A DNA stretch of 64,000 bases, taken from Costertonia aggregata. GTDB lineage: Bacteria > Bacteroidota > Bacteroidia > Flavobacteriales > Flavobacteriaceae. Made by a program: the position numbers and the translations under genes. This document shows, piece after piece, positions 52,862 to 60,940 of the stretch (the stretch's first letter is position 1; the number at the start of each line of letters is the position of its first letter). Under the pieces are notes generated by a model. It was not told the DNA's origin, did no database searches, and saw only the letters and a program-made list of their open reading frames with translations. The stretch spans positions 903,501 through 967,500 of the forward strand of contig NZ_CP058595.1 of assembly GCF_013402795.1 (NCBI RefSeq), in the 5' to 3' direction.

Positions 52862-53466
52862 TGCGTGGTTTCCTAAAGGCGATATCCTATATTTTTCATC
52901 CTTTATTTATTCCTTTGGCCGGGACCGTAGTTTATTTTATGGTAACCCCAAAGTACAGCCCTTTGGAACTACAGAGCGGCAACATTCTCCCTATTTTTAT
53001 ATTGACCATCATAATACCTATCATTTTTTTCCTGATTTTGAAGAATTTGGGAGTAGTGAATTCAATTTTTATGTCGTCTCCCAAAGAAAGAAAATATCCG
53101 TTATACATTAGTATCGCCTTACTTTTAATGGTAGTTATGAAAGTTATTCCCAACAATTACATTCCAGAGCTTTATTTTTACTTTGTAGGTCTGGTTTTAG
53201 CTGCTTTGGCAGCATTGATACTTCTGTTCCTAAATTTCAAAATAAGCGTTCACCTTATAGGCATAGGCAGCTTGTTAGTCTTTCTTGTAAGTTTGAGCAT
53301 TCATTTTGAAAAAAACATCACCATCGCCATAGGGCTGATAACCTTGGCAACTGGGCTTGTAGCCACTTCTAGGTTATATTTAAGGGCTCATAACAAAATT
53401 GAAATATTGATAGGCTTTTTAATTGGATCTATTTCCCAATTGCTCACGCTTAAGTTTTGGCTGTAA
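52861..53466 (+). CDS. PAP2-like integral membrane protein
   Basis: This 201-residue protein has six hydrophobic segments. The late stretch SRLYLRAHNKIEILIGFLIG (about 169-188) mimics the last PAP2 phosphatase motif (SRxxxxxHxxxD), with Glu in place of the final Asp. The earlier motifs are poorly kept (SSPKERKYPLY near 72 might stand for the first). It may be a degenerate lipid phosphatase-like protein. It is translationally coupled to rpoN by a one-base overlap, an association I recall from other flavobacteria but cannot check here. Confidence 0.7.
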   Translation: MRGFLKAISYIFHPLFIPLAGTVVYFMVTPKYSPLELQSGNILPIFILTIIIPIIFFLILKNLGVVNSIFMSSPKERKYPLYISIALLLMVVMKVIPNNYIPELYFYFVGLVLAALAALILLFLNFKISVHLIGIGSLLVFLVSLSIHFEKNITIAIGLITLATGLVATSRLYLRAHNKIEILIGFLIGSISQLLTLKFWL

Positions 53467-53662
53467 AATAGATACCGAGGAACCATATTATCTTGGCAAC
53501 ACGTTACGCATTCTGATGAAATTTTGTCAATTCGAGTATATTTTATAATTGAAATGAACGAAAATTTGTGTCTAGAACAACAATTTTTATCAGAAAAAAG
53601 TTCTCGAAATGATTTTTTCGTTGCTCGAAATCACTCATATCGACATTATAGTACAAAACGGG

Positions 53663-54358
53663 TTATAGTATATAAAAAATAAAGCCAATTCTAAGTGGCT
53701 TGGCTAATATACTATTGCCATTATCCAATGAAGTATTATCGTTGAAAAAATCATTCAAAGCGTAGTAAGCATGAATATTGAATGTATTGTACCCAAAATT
53801 AAAGGTTAGCCCGTATTGAAAATCACGCACATCAGAATTCGTAAACGAATTTTTTTGACTTTCCGTTACCAATTTGGAGCGACTTCCCAATACGTAACCA
53901 AGTTTTACCCCTGTATAAATTCTCCAAAACTTGTAAACCCTTGCGGTAGATGTTCGCCATCTGAACGCTATCGGCATTTCTATTAAATGGGTCTCTACCT
54001 TGTTTCGCTTTAAATCAATATCATCGGCCAATGCTGCATACGTAATTCCGTTGGGGGTTTCAGTGGCACCTAAATTTGTATAGTAGGAGTTAACCGCATA
54101 GCCTATACCTATTCCCAAAGCTACATTTCTTCTCGCATTCAGAGGAATATCTTTAATAAATCCGCCTTGTAGCCCATAGGACAAGTTTCTTTGCGTAATG
54201 CCTTCGGGTTTATTCAATAAAAGATTATAGGTCAATCCCACATAAAATTGATCCTCTAAATATTCAGAATCATATCGTGTGGAGTCTTGCCCAGTTTGCG
54301 CAAGTACAATGCACGGCAGAAAAAAAAGTAAAGAGAATGGAAAAAACAAAGATTTCAT
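53663..54358 (-). CDS. Outer-membrane beta-barrel protein, PorT-like
   Basis: This 231-residue protein has a signal peptide ending near IVLAQ (residue 20) and about eight amphipathic strands with aromatic ends, finishing in IGFIFYIL. The stretch VETHLIEMPIAFRWRTSTA near 118-136 is typical of PorT-family barrels, which include a component tied to type IX secretion. It is downstream of the ExbB/ExbD operon but separated from it by a terminator. PorT assignment is by pattern; a generic porin-like barrel is the alternative. Confidence 0.75.
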   Translation of the reverse strand: MKSLFFPFSLLFFLPCIVLAQTGQDSTRYDSEYLEDQFYVGLTYNLLLNKPEGITQRNLSYGLQGGFIKDIPLNARRNVALGIGIGYAVNSYYTNLGATETPNGITYAALADDIDLKRNKVETHLIEMPIAFRWRTSTARVYKFWRIYTGVKLGYVLGSRSKLVTESQKNSFTNSDVRDFQYGLTFNFGYNTFNIHAYYALNDFFNDNTSLDNGNSILAKPLRIGFIFYIL

Positions 54359-54388
54359 ATCACGATAATAAAGGTAAATATTTAAAAC

Positions 54389-54418
54389 AAAAAACGCTCC
54401 AAATACATTGGAGCGTTT
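54389..54418 (-). terminator. Terminator of the ExbB/ExbD operon
   Basis: The stem AAACGCTCCAA/TTGGAGCGTTT (11 bp, 5-base loop) is followed on the minus strand by TTTGTTTT. It lies 22 bases after the last ExbD-like gene. Confidence 0.85.
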
Positions 54419-54440
54419 ATAAGTTTAAAAGAAAAAAATA

Positions 54441-54923
54441 TTATTGAAGGTTCTTAAAAGCATCACCTTCATAGGTAGTGTAATTCACCTTAAGTGCATT
54501 TACTTTACGTAGTTCTTGCTTAATGTCGGATATGATGCCCATATTGGCTTCCTTATCAACTTTCAAGGCCGTAGTGAGTACGTTTTGAAGTTCTTGCGGC
54601 TTTTTTGCCCTTTCCGCCAAAATGTAATCCCCAACTTCGGAAACATCTGCAAACTTATCGTTTAACTGAACTTTTGCCAACGTACCGAACACTTTTTGAT
54701 AATCTTTGGTAGGTTTACCCACATACACATAAATGATTCTGTCCTTTTTATCCAGTTTTTTGATTTCGGTCGCATTAGGCAACGTATTTTCTACCATAAT
54801 GGAACTGTCTTTCATTGTGGTGACCGTCATAAAGAAAAATAACAGCATAAATACAATATCCGGTAGGGAAGCAGTAGAAACCGCTGGTAAATCACCATCC
54901 TTCTTTTTTGCAAATTTTGACAT
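54441..54923 (-). CDS. ExbD/TolR-family protein, second copy
   Basis: This 160-residue protein has one N-terminal TM (about residues 20-40) with the proton-relay Asp in SLPDIVFMLLFFFMTVT, and a periplasmic domain. It would work with the ExbB-like channel to energise an outer-membrane process, such as TonB-type transport or gliding/secretion machinery. It is the last gene of a four-gene operon and starts 17 bases after the first ExbD-like gene. Two dissimilar ExbD copies per ExbB are common in Bacteroidota. Confidence 0.92.
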   Translation of the reverse strand: MSKFAKKKDGDLPAVSTASLPDIVFMLLFFFMTVTTMKDSSIMVENTLPNATEIKKLDKKDRIIYVYVGKPTKDYQKVFGTLAKVQLNDKFADVSEVGDYILAERAKKPQELQNVLTTALKVDKEANMGIISDIKQELRKVNALKVNYTTYEGDAFKNLQ

Positions 54924-54940
54924 AGTTTTTCTTTATTTAA

Positions 54941-55549
54941 TTAATTGGATGTAGACGTTTCCGCTTCAGACAACTTCTGAGGAAACAACTTTTGAATTCT
55001 CTCTACCTTTTCTTTTAAAGCTTCCTTGACACTTTTTGGTGTTTCGGAATTTAGATATTCAGCTTCCATATCGGTAAAGTCCCTTTTGTACAAACGCTGG
55101 GCCTCTCGGTCACGTAAATCGTTATAAGCGGCTACCAATTCATTTTGAACCGTAATGTAAGTGCTGTATTTGGTTTCCCTATCATTCTTCAGCGATATAA
55201 TGGCCTTATCAGGATTATCGGAAGAATCGGGGTCATTCTTTCCTTTGCAGTAGGTACATGTACCGTCCCCACCATTATCCAAGAAAGCAATCGCCTTGTC
55301 CTTCAATTTAGTGATATCCGTAAGCTCATCCTCGACTAAGAGTTGGCCGTTTCTGTTGATATTTACCGTAAAGATATTTTTCTGTTTAATAACAACATTA
55401 TCTTCTGGCGGCTCCATCGGCGGTAACATCCTATCCAATCCTGCATCAGTTTCAATAGTTGTGGTAACTAGGAAAAAGATCAACAATAAGAATGCGATAT
55501 CTGCCATGGAACCAGCATTTACTTCTGGTGCTCCTCCTCTTCTTGGCAT
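54941..55549 (-). CDS. ExbD/TolR-family protein, first copy, with CxxC insert
   Basis: This 202-residue protein has a single TM near residues 14-34, with the conserved Asp in GSMADIAFLLLIFFLVTTT, then LDRMLPPMEPPED, typical of ExbD. The periplasmic part is longer than usual. It holds an insert with a CTYCKGKNDPDSS stretch (about residues 97-109) whose Cys pair could form a disulfide or bind metal. A helical tail rich in Glu and Lys follows. It lies between the membrane protein and the second ExbD copy, in the same operon. Confidence 0.92.
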   Translation of the reverse strand: MPRRGGAPEVNAGSMADIAFLLLIFFLVTTTIETDAGLDRMLPPMEPPEDNVVIKQKNIFTVNINRNGQLLVEDELTDITKLKDKAIAFLDNGGDGTCTYCKGKNDPDSSDNPDKAIISLKNDRETKYSTYITVQNELVAAYNDLRDREAQRLYKRDFTDMEAEYLNSETPKSVKEALKEKVERIQKLFPQKLSEAETSTSN

Positions 55550-55557
55550 AATTTTAT

Positions 55558-56001
55558 TTATTTACTTGTTAACTTTTTAAGACCTCCCCATAACATTAAC
55601 CCTACGGCTACTATGGTAAGGATAAAGAACACATTAAGTCCCATCCCAATAGTCTTTATGGTACTTTCGGATGTTTCAATGCCTCTATTCGCCATAGCAT
55701 CCACACTAATATCGGTTCCCGATGCCAAGCCATATGACACGGCAACCACAATGGCCAGACCGCCGATTGCGAACAATGCTTTTTTAAGACTTCCAGAAGT
55801 CGAAAACAAATTTTTGAGACCAAAAATAACACTTGCCAAAACTGCGATAGCGATAAGCAGATAGGTTAAAATAAACATGAAATTCATAGGCCCGCTCTGC
55901 ACGGCTTCTCCCATGGGAGCATCACCATCCGGAAGTTGGGTCCATAAAATGGCACCCACCACCCCAACGGCTATTAAAATTATTTTTATGATTTTATGCA
56001 T
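55558..56001 (-). CDS. Small membrane protein of the ExbB/ExbD operon
   Basis: This 147-residue protein has four hydrophobic segments (about residues 4-20, 38-61, 76-96, 120-142) and no soluble domain. It lies between the ExbB-like and ExbD-like genes, with gaps of 24 and 8 bases, so it is made with them and may be an extra channel subunit. I know the arrangement from other flavobacteria but no function for the protein. Confidence 0.8.
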   Translation of the reverse strand: MHKIIKIILIAVGVVGAILWTQLPDGDAPMGEAVQSGPMNFMFILTYLLIAIAVLASVIFGLKNLFSTSGSLKKALFAIGGLAIVVAVSYGLASGTDISVDAMANRGIETSESTIKTIGMGLNVFFILTIVAVGLMLWGGLKKLTSK

Positions 56002-56025
56002 GATAATCTATATTAAATTGTCTTA

Positions 56026-56814
56026 TTATTTCTTGTGGTCAACCAACATATCAATCAAAGAGATTGATGAGTCTTCCATATCGTTTACAATACTGTCTAT
56101 CTTGGCGATAATGTAATTGTAAAAGATTTGAAGTATGATGGCTGTAATAAGACCGAATACAGTGGTCAAAAGTGCTACTTGAATATCTCCTGCGATAAGT
56201 GATGCACTTAAGTTACCCACGGCACTAATTTTCTCAAAGGCTGCAATCATACCGATTACCGTTCCCATGAACCCAAGCATTGGTGCAATTGCGATGAACA
56301 AGGATAACCAGGACACGTTTTTCTCCAATTGGCCCATTTGAACCCCACCATACGCTACAACAGCTTTCTCAGCGGATTCAACACCTTCTCCCGCTCTGTC
56401 CAAACCTTGATAAAATATTGAAGCCACAGGACCTTTGGTATTTCTACAGACTTCCTTTGCAGCCTCGACACCGCCCGAAGCCAATGCATCTTCTACTTGT
56501 TGCTTTAATTTTGATGTATTTGTAGTTGCAAGATTTAAATAAATGATTCTTTCGATAGCAACCGCCAGACCTAATATCAAACATAAAAGTACGATACCCA
56601 TGAAACCAGCACCACCTTTTATGAATTGCTCTTTAAGAACTTGTTGGAATCCTTGAGGTGCAGCAGCCTCTTCCTGAAGCATAACTGCAGCCGTAGTCAC
56701 AGTTGATGACAATGTTGAAACTAACGCACTAGTCTTTGCGCTTACCGTATTTGTACTTAAAACAAATAACCCAGCCATTGCCAGGATAGAGAATAACTTT
56801 TTCATTTCTTTCAA
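56026..56814 (-). CDS. ExbB/TolQ/MotA-family proton channel protein
   Basis: This 262-residue protein has an N-terminal signal-like segment (about 6-26), then three TMs (about 75-97, 168-190, 205-230). The family core is visible as GVQMGQLEKNVSWLSLFIAI then APMLGFMGTVIGMIAAFEKI (about 155-195) and LLTTVFGLITAIILQIFYNY near 215-234. It forms the pentameric channel that drives the ExbD subunits encoded downstream. It is the first gene of the operon. Confidence 0.93.
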   Translation of the reverse strand: MKEMKKLFSILAMAGLFVLSTNTVSAKTSALVSTLSSTVTTAAVMLQEEAAAPQGFQQVLKEQFIKGGAGFMGIVLLCLILGLAVAIERIIYLNLATTNTSKLKQQVEDALASGGVEAAKEVCRNTKGPVASIFYQGLDRAGEGVESAEKAVVAYGGVQMGQLEKNVSWLSLFIAIAPMLGFMGTVIGMIAAFEKISAVGNLSASLIAGDIQVALLTTVFGLITAIILQIFYNYIIAKIDSIVNDMEDSSISLIDMLVDHKK

Positions 56815-56996
56815 ACTTAAATTTAGTTAGTTAATAGGGTTAAAGATAAAAAAAAATTGTAATTAAAAAATTAAATGTACTAGTGTAACCCTTCGTATTT
56901 TCTATGACAAAGGCATAAGTTACACAAACTTGTTTTTGAAACCAAAAAAGTGAACAACTTTAAATTTTTGAGCTGCACTCTTGTTTTGGGTTTTCG

Positions 56997-57084
56997 CAGA
57001 GAGGAAGGGATTCGAACCCTCGATACACTTGTGGTGTATACACACTTTCCAGGCGTGCGCCTTCGACCACTCGGCCACCTCTCT
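56997..57084 (-). tRNA. tRNA-Ser (anticodon GGA)
   Basis: The 88-nt gene has acceptor stem AGAGAGG/CCTCTCT with discriminator G, an anticodon loop with GGA in CTGGAAA, a long variable arm (GTGTATACACCACAAGTGTA region) typical of serine tRNA, and a T-loop TTCGAAT. No CCA is encoded. No duplicated 3' end is seen nearby, so this tRNA carries no insertion. Confidence 0.95.
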
Positions 57085-57151
57085 ATTCCTTTTTTAAAGG
57101 GTGCCCAAATAACAAAAAAAATATTAGTTGAAGAAATTTAAGCGGTAATTT

Positions 57152-58177
57152 TTATTGCATTTCTCCACGTAACGATGTTTCAAAAATACTTTTAAAGAGT
57201 TTGGGCGAAACACCATTGCCCAACATATACATAAGCTTTGTTATGGCCGCCTCGGTCGTAATATCCTTACCATTAATGATTTGCATTTTTTTGAGTGCTT
57301 CACTTGTCTCATATTGCCCCATAATTACACTGCCCCCTGAACATTGGGTAACATTGATTATATGTAGCCCATTTTTTGATGAATTTTTTAATTGGTCGAG
57401 CAACCAACCTTCGGTCGGGGCATTTCCCGCACCATAGGTCTCTAAGATAAGGGCTTTCAAATCGGGAATATTGAGCACGCTCTCCAAAACCGATGCATTA
57501 AGTCCAGGAAACAACTTTAATATGGCCACATTGGTGTCCAGGTTTTTATGCACTACCAACTTCTTGCGCCTATTTGCGGGCAATAAATATTCTTTGTATA
57601 CCTTTAAATGCACTCCGGATTCTGCCAACGAAGGGTAATTTAAGGATTGAAACGCCTCAAAATGTTCCGCATTGATCTTGGTGGTTCTATTGGCCCTATA
57701 CAAACGGTACTCAAAATAAAGGCCCACTTCCTGTATTACCGGCTTGCCGTTTTGCCTCAAAGCGGCTATCTGTATCGAAGTAATCAGGTTTTCCTTGGCA
57801 TCGGTACGTAAGTCTCCTATGGGCAATTGGGAACCGGTAAATATCACGGGTTTCCCCAAATTCTCCAACATATAGCTCAATGCCGAAGCCGTGTAGCTCA
57901 TGGTATCGCTACCATGCAGGACCACGAAACCGTCATGACTATCGTAATACTCTTCTATTATGCTGGCGATCATTATCCAGTGCGAAGGGTTCATGTTTGA
58001 CGAATCTATGGGGCGATCAAAAGAAACCGTATCGATATGGCAGTCCAATTGATTCAGCTCAGGTATGTTCTTGAGCAATTTATCAAAATTGAAAGCCTTT
58101 AAACTTCCGGAACCATAGTCTTTCACCATACCAATGGTACCGCCGGTGTAAATGAGCAAAATGTTACTTTTATCCAT
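57152..58177 (-). CDS. ansA: Type I L-asparaginase (cytoplasmic)
   Basis: This 341-residue protein begins NILLIYTGGTIGMVKD, with the first catalytic Thr in TGGTIG, and has VLHGSDTMSYTASALSYML near residue 83, the second Thr-Asp-Lys motif region. No signal peptide is present, in line with the cytoplasmic type I form. It turns L-asparagine to aspartate and ammonia. It is followed upstream on the same strand by the tatD gene with only 12 bases between them, so they probably form one transcript. Confidence 0.95.
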   Translation of the reverse strand: MDKSNILLIYTGGTIGMVKDYGSGSLKAFNFDKLLKNIPELNQLDCHIDTVSFDRPIDSSNMNPSHWIMIASIIEEYYDSHDGFVVLHGSDTMSYTASALSYMLENLGKPVIFTGSQLPIGDLRTDAKENLITSIQIAALRQNGKPVIQEVGLYFEYRLYRANRTTKINAEHFEAFQSLNYPSLAESGVHLKVYKEYLLPANRRKKLVVHKNLDTNVAILKLFPGLNASVLESVLNIPDLKALILETYGAGNAPTEGWLLDQLKNSSKNGLHIINVTQCSGGSVIMGQYETSEALKKMQIINGKDITTEAAITKLMYMLGNGVSPKLFKSIFETSLRGEMQ

Positions 58178-58189
58178 AAAAAGTTAAAT

Positions 58190-58957
58190 CTATATTCCGA
58201 ATACGGCTTTAGAATTTTGTGTTGTTATTTGGGCTATTTCTTCTTGCGGAATCCCATAAATGTCGGACAGTTTCTCAAGCACCTTTACTATGTACACACT
58301 TTCATTTCGTTTTCCACGATAGGGTACCGGCGATAAATAGGGCGCATCGGTTTCTAAAACGATATGCTTTACATCTATTTTATCCAAAAAGGTATCGATT
58401 TTACCATTTTTAAAGGTGGACACCCCACCTATACCCAATTTCATGTTATATTGTATAGCGGTGTGCGCCTGTTCCAAAGACCCCGTAAAACAATGAAAAA
58501 TCCCGAACAAACCCTCACCCTTTTCTTCTTCCAAAATTGCGAAAATCTCTTCAAAGGCATCCCTACAATGTATCACTATGGGCAATTCATATGTTTTCGC
58601 CAATCTTATTTGATGTCTGAACGCTTCTTGCTGCTGTCGAAAAAAGCTTTTGTCCCAGTAGAGATCAATTCCAATTTCACCTACGGCATAAAATTTATGC
58701 TCCACCAACATTTCCTCTACATGGGCAAGCTCTTCTTCATAATTTTCTTTCACGTGGGTAGGGTGAAGCCCCATCATCAAAAACATATGCTCTGGATAGG
58801 CTTTTTTCAAAGCCAACATTGATTGTGTATAGGTAGAATCTATAGCCGGGACGAAAAATCGTTTTACCCCTGCGTCAAGTGCTCTTTTAATAACTGCATC
58901 ACGGTCCCTGTCAAAAGCTTCACTATATAAATGGGTATGTGTATCGGTAATTATCAT
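58190..58957 (-). CDS. TatD-family metal-dependent hydrolase/nuclease
   Basis: This 255-residue TIM-barrel protein begins IITDTHTHLYSEAFDRDRD, the HxH metal site, followed by MGLHPTHVKEN near 63, VGEIGIDLYWDKSFFRQQQE near 92 (Glu ligand), IVIHCRDAFEE near 126, GIFHCFTG near 149, and LETDAPYLSPVPYRGKRNES near 198 (Asp ligand). TatD proteins are 3'-5' exonucleases or DNA-repair-related hydrolases. It is the upstream partner of ansA. Confidence 0.95.
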   Translation of the reverse strand: MIITDTHTHLYSEAFDRDRDAVIKRALDAGVKRFFVPAIDSTYTQSMLALKKAYPEHMFLMMGLHPTHVKENYEEELAHVEEMLVEHKFYAVGEIGIDLYWDKSFFRQQQEAFRHQIRLAKTYELPIVIHCRDAFEEIFAILEEEKGEGLFGIFHCFTGSLEQAHTAIQYNMKLGIGGVSTFKNGKIDTFLDKIDVKHIVLETDAPYLSPVPYRGKRNESVYIVKVLEKLSDIYGIPQEEIAQITTQNSKAVFGI

Positions 58958-58994
58958 ACCGCAAAAATAGGTTTATCTTTGACAAAAAAAACCA

Positions 58995-59435
58995 ATGTCA
59001 TCGCTCAAAAAGTTTTTGCAAAAGAAAAATTATGCCAAAATTCCACTGGTAATTACCGCTACCAATCATTTTGAGCTGACTGCAAAAATCAATGGGATTA
59101 CCGGAAGGTTTATATTGGATACGGGAGCCTCGAATACCTGTGTGGGTTTTGATAGGATTGATTTCTTCAAACTAACGTACCAAGAATCGGATATCAAGGC
59201 AGCGGGAGCCGGGGCTACGAATATGCAAACATTGATATCCACAAAGAACCGTATCGAAATTGGGAAATGGAAAAGCAAAAAATCAAAAATTGTCCTATTT
59301 GATCTGGTACATGTGAACGAAGCGTTAACCGCACACAAGGCACTTCCCGTAGATGGTATTATCGGAGCGGATATCCTCAAAAAAACCAAAGCCATTATCG
59401 ACTACAATAAAAGTTGCCTTTATGTAAGGCTCTGA
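58995..59435 (+). CDS. Retropepsin-like aspartic protease domain protein
   Basis: This 146-residue protein has a single retroviral-type aspartic protease fold. The catalytic Asp is in GRFILDTGASNTCVGFD near residues 36-52, and a hydrophobic-hydrophobic-Gly flap partner is seen in DGIIGADILKKTKAIIDY near 120-137. As in retropepsins it must dimerise to be active. No signal peptide is visible, so it is probably cytoplasmic. It is divergent from tatD with 37 bases between start codons. Natural substrates are unknown. Confidence 0.88.
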   Translation: MSSLKKFLQKKNYAKIPLVITATNHFELTAKINGITGRFILDTGASNTCVGFDRIDFFKLTYQESDIKAAGAGATNMQTLISTKNRIEIGKWKSKKSKIVLFDLVHVNEALTAHKALPVDGIIGADILKKTKAIIDYNKSCLYVRL

Positions 59436-59537
59436 TACCGTTCGTCTATATTTTTTCACCATACACACAATAATTTATTGCCAAATATCATTTATTTGCC
59501 ATCTTAGCCCTTAACAAATTATTAAGATTTTTAAACA

Positions 59538-60887
59538 ATGGGCAAAATAAGTCTAAAACCTGCAGCTTATATCTTTTTTCTTTCTTTTTTGTTTGTAGGA
59601 TGCAACAAAGAAGATAACACCTACATTGAAATAGGTTTGGACGACGAACTTGAAGAAACCTTGGTTTCGATATACGGAAGTTTGGATGGGATAACACTTC
59701 CCAACAGTGATGCATATCAAAAGATTCCCGCAGACCCCAACAATAAGATCACTAAAGAAAAGGTGGCCCTTGGCAAGCTTTTGTTCCATGAAACCGCACT
59801 TGCCACCAATCCAAAACAAGAGGAGAGCATGGGCACATATTCTTGCGCTAGTTGCCACCATAGTAAAGCCGGTTTTCAAAGCGGCATGAAACAAGGAATC
59901 GGTGAAGGTGGTATTGGATTTGGCTTTATGGGGGAGACGAGAAAAATGGCACCCAACTATGATGCTTCCAATGTAGACGTACAGCCCCTGCGGTCTCCTA
60001 CCATACTAAATACTGCATACCAAGACGTTATGCTTTGGAACGGACAATTTGGCGCTACAGGAACCAATAAAGGCACTGAGGCCCAATGGACGATCGATAC
60101 GCCTAAAGAAAAAAACAACCTCGGTTTTCAAGGATTGGAAACACAAGCAATCGCTGGTCTTGGCGTACATAGGTTAAAAATGGACGCCGAAATGCTAAAA
60201 AATAATAACACGTACAAATCGCTTTTCGATGATGCTTTCCCAGAAGTTCCGGAAAACGATAGATATTCACTGATCAATGGTGCCTTGGCCATTGCGGCCT
60301 ATGAAAGAACGGTACTGGCCTCCGAAGCCCCCTTTCAAAAATGGTTGAAGGGTAAAGCCAACACTATGAACGAAAATGATAAAAATGGTGCCATCTTATT
60401 TTTTGGAAAGGCAAAATGCTATACCTGCCATTCGGGACCTGGATTGAACGGAATGGATTTTCATGCACTCGGCATGGCCGATTTGGAAGGAACCGATGTT
60501 ATAGGCGACATCAAAGACGCAGATAAAAAAGGTAGAGGTGGTTTCACCAAAAACCCTGAAGACGACTATAAGTTTAAAACTCCTACACTGTACAACCTTA
60601 GAGACCTAAAATTTTTAGGGCATGGGGGTAGTTTTATGTCCATTAAAGAAGTTATTGAATACAAAAACTTGGCAATAGCTCAAAACAACGAAGTCCCTAG
60701 CGATAAACTATCTCCACTGTTTATTCCGTTAGGCCTATCAACAGAGGAAATACAGCAGCTTACAAGTTTTGTTGAAAATAGTTTGTACGATGACAATCTA
60801 CAACGCTTTGCACCTGAAAGCCTTCCTACGGGACAGTGTTTCCCGAACGCCGATGCACAATCAAAAATAGATATGGACTGTAACTAA
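59538..60887 (+). CDS. Di-haem cytochrome c peroxidase-like protein (CcpA/MauG family), lipoprotein
   Basis: This 449-residue protein has a lipoprotein signal (LFVGCNKED, Cys near residue 22). Two haem c sites are present: SCASCHHSK near residue 104 and CYTCHSGPG near 293. Between them lies SPTILNTAYQDVMLWNGQFG, typical of the family. The N-terminal site lies in ALGKLLFHETALATNP context. It would reduce hydrogen peroxide in the periplasm using electrons from small cytochromes, or oxidise another substrate as MauG does. An intrinsic terminator follows. Confidence 0.93.
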   Translation: MGKISLKPAAYIFFLSFLFVGCNKEDNTYIEIGLDDELEETLVSIYGSLDGITLPNSDAYQKIPADPNNKITKEKVALGKLLFHETALATNPKQEESMGTYSCASCHHSKAGFQSGMKQGIGEGGIGFGFMGETRKMAPNYDASNVDVQPLRSPTILNTAYQDVMLWNGQFGATGTNKGTEAQWTIDTPKEKNNLGFQGLETQAIAGLGVHRLKMDAEMLKNNNTYKSLFDDAFPEVPENDRYSLINGALAIAAYERTVLASEAPFQKWLKGKANTMNENDKNGAILFFGKAKCYTCHSGPGLNGMDFHALGMADLEGTDVIGDIKDADKKGRGGFTKNPEDDYKFKTPTLYNLRDLKFLGHGGSFMSIKEVIEYKNLAIAQNNEVPSDKLSPLFIPLGLSTEEIQQLTSFVENSLYDDNLQRFAPESLPTGQCFPNADAQSKIDMDCN

Positions 60888-60916
60888 AAAAGGGAGCAAA
60901 GAATGCTCCCTTTTTT
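60886..60916. terminator. Bidirectional terminator between peroxidase and odhB
   Basis: The stem AAAAAGGGAGCA/TGCTCCCTTTTT (12 bp) with a 5-base loop has a T-run in both directions. It separates the convergent peroxidase and odhB genes. Confidence 0.85.
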
Positions 60917-60940
60917 AATTTATAGAATGTGGACTATATC

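Noticed and set aside
56950-57141. 63-residue plus-strand ORF
   Set aside because: It lies antisense across the tRNA-Ser gene, a common false call.
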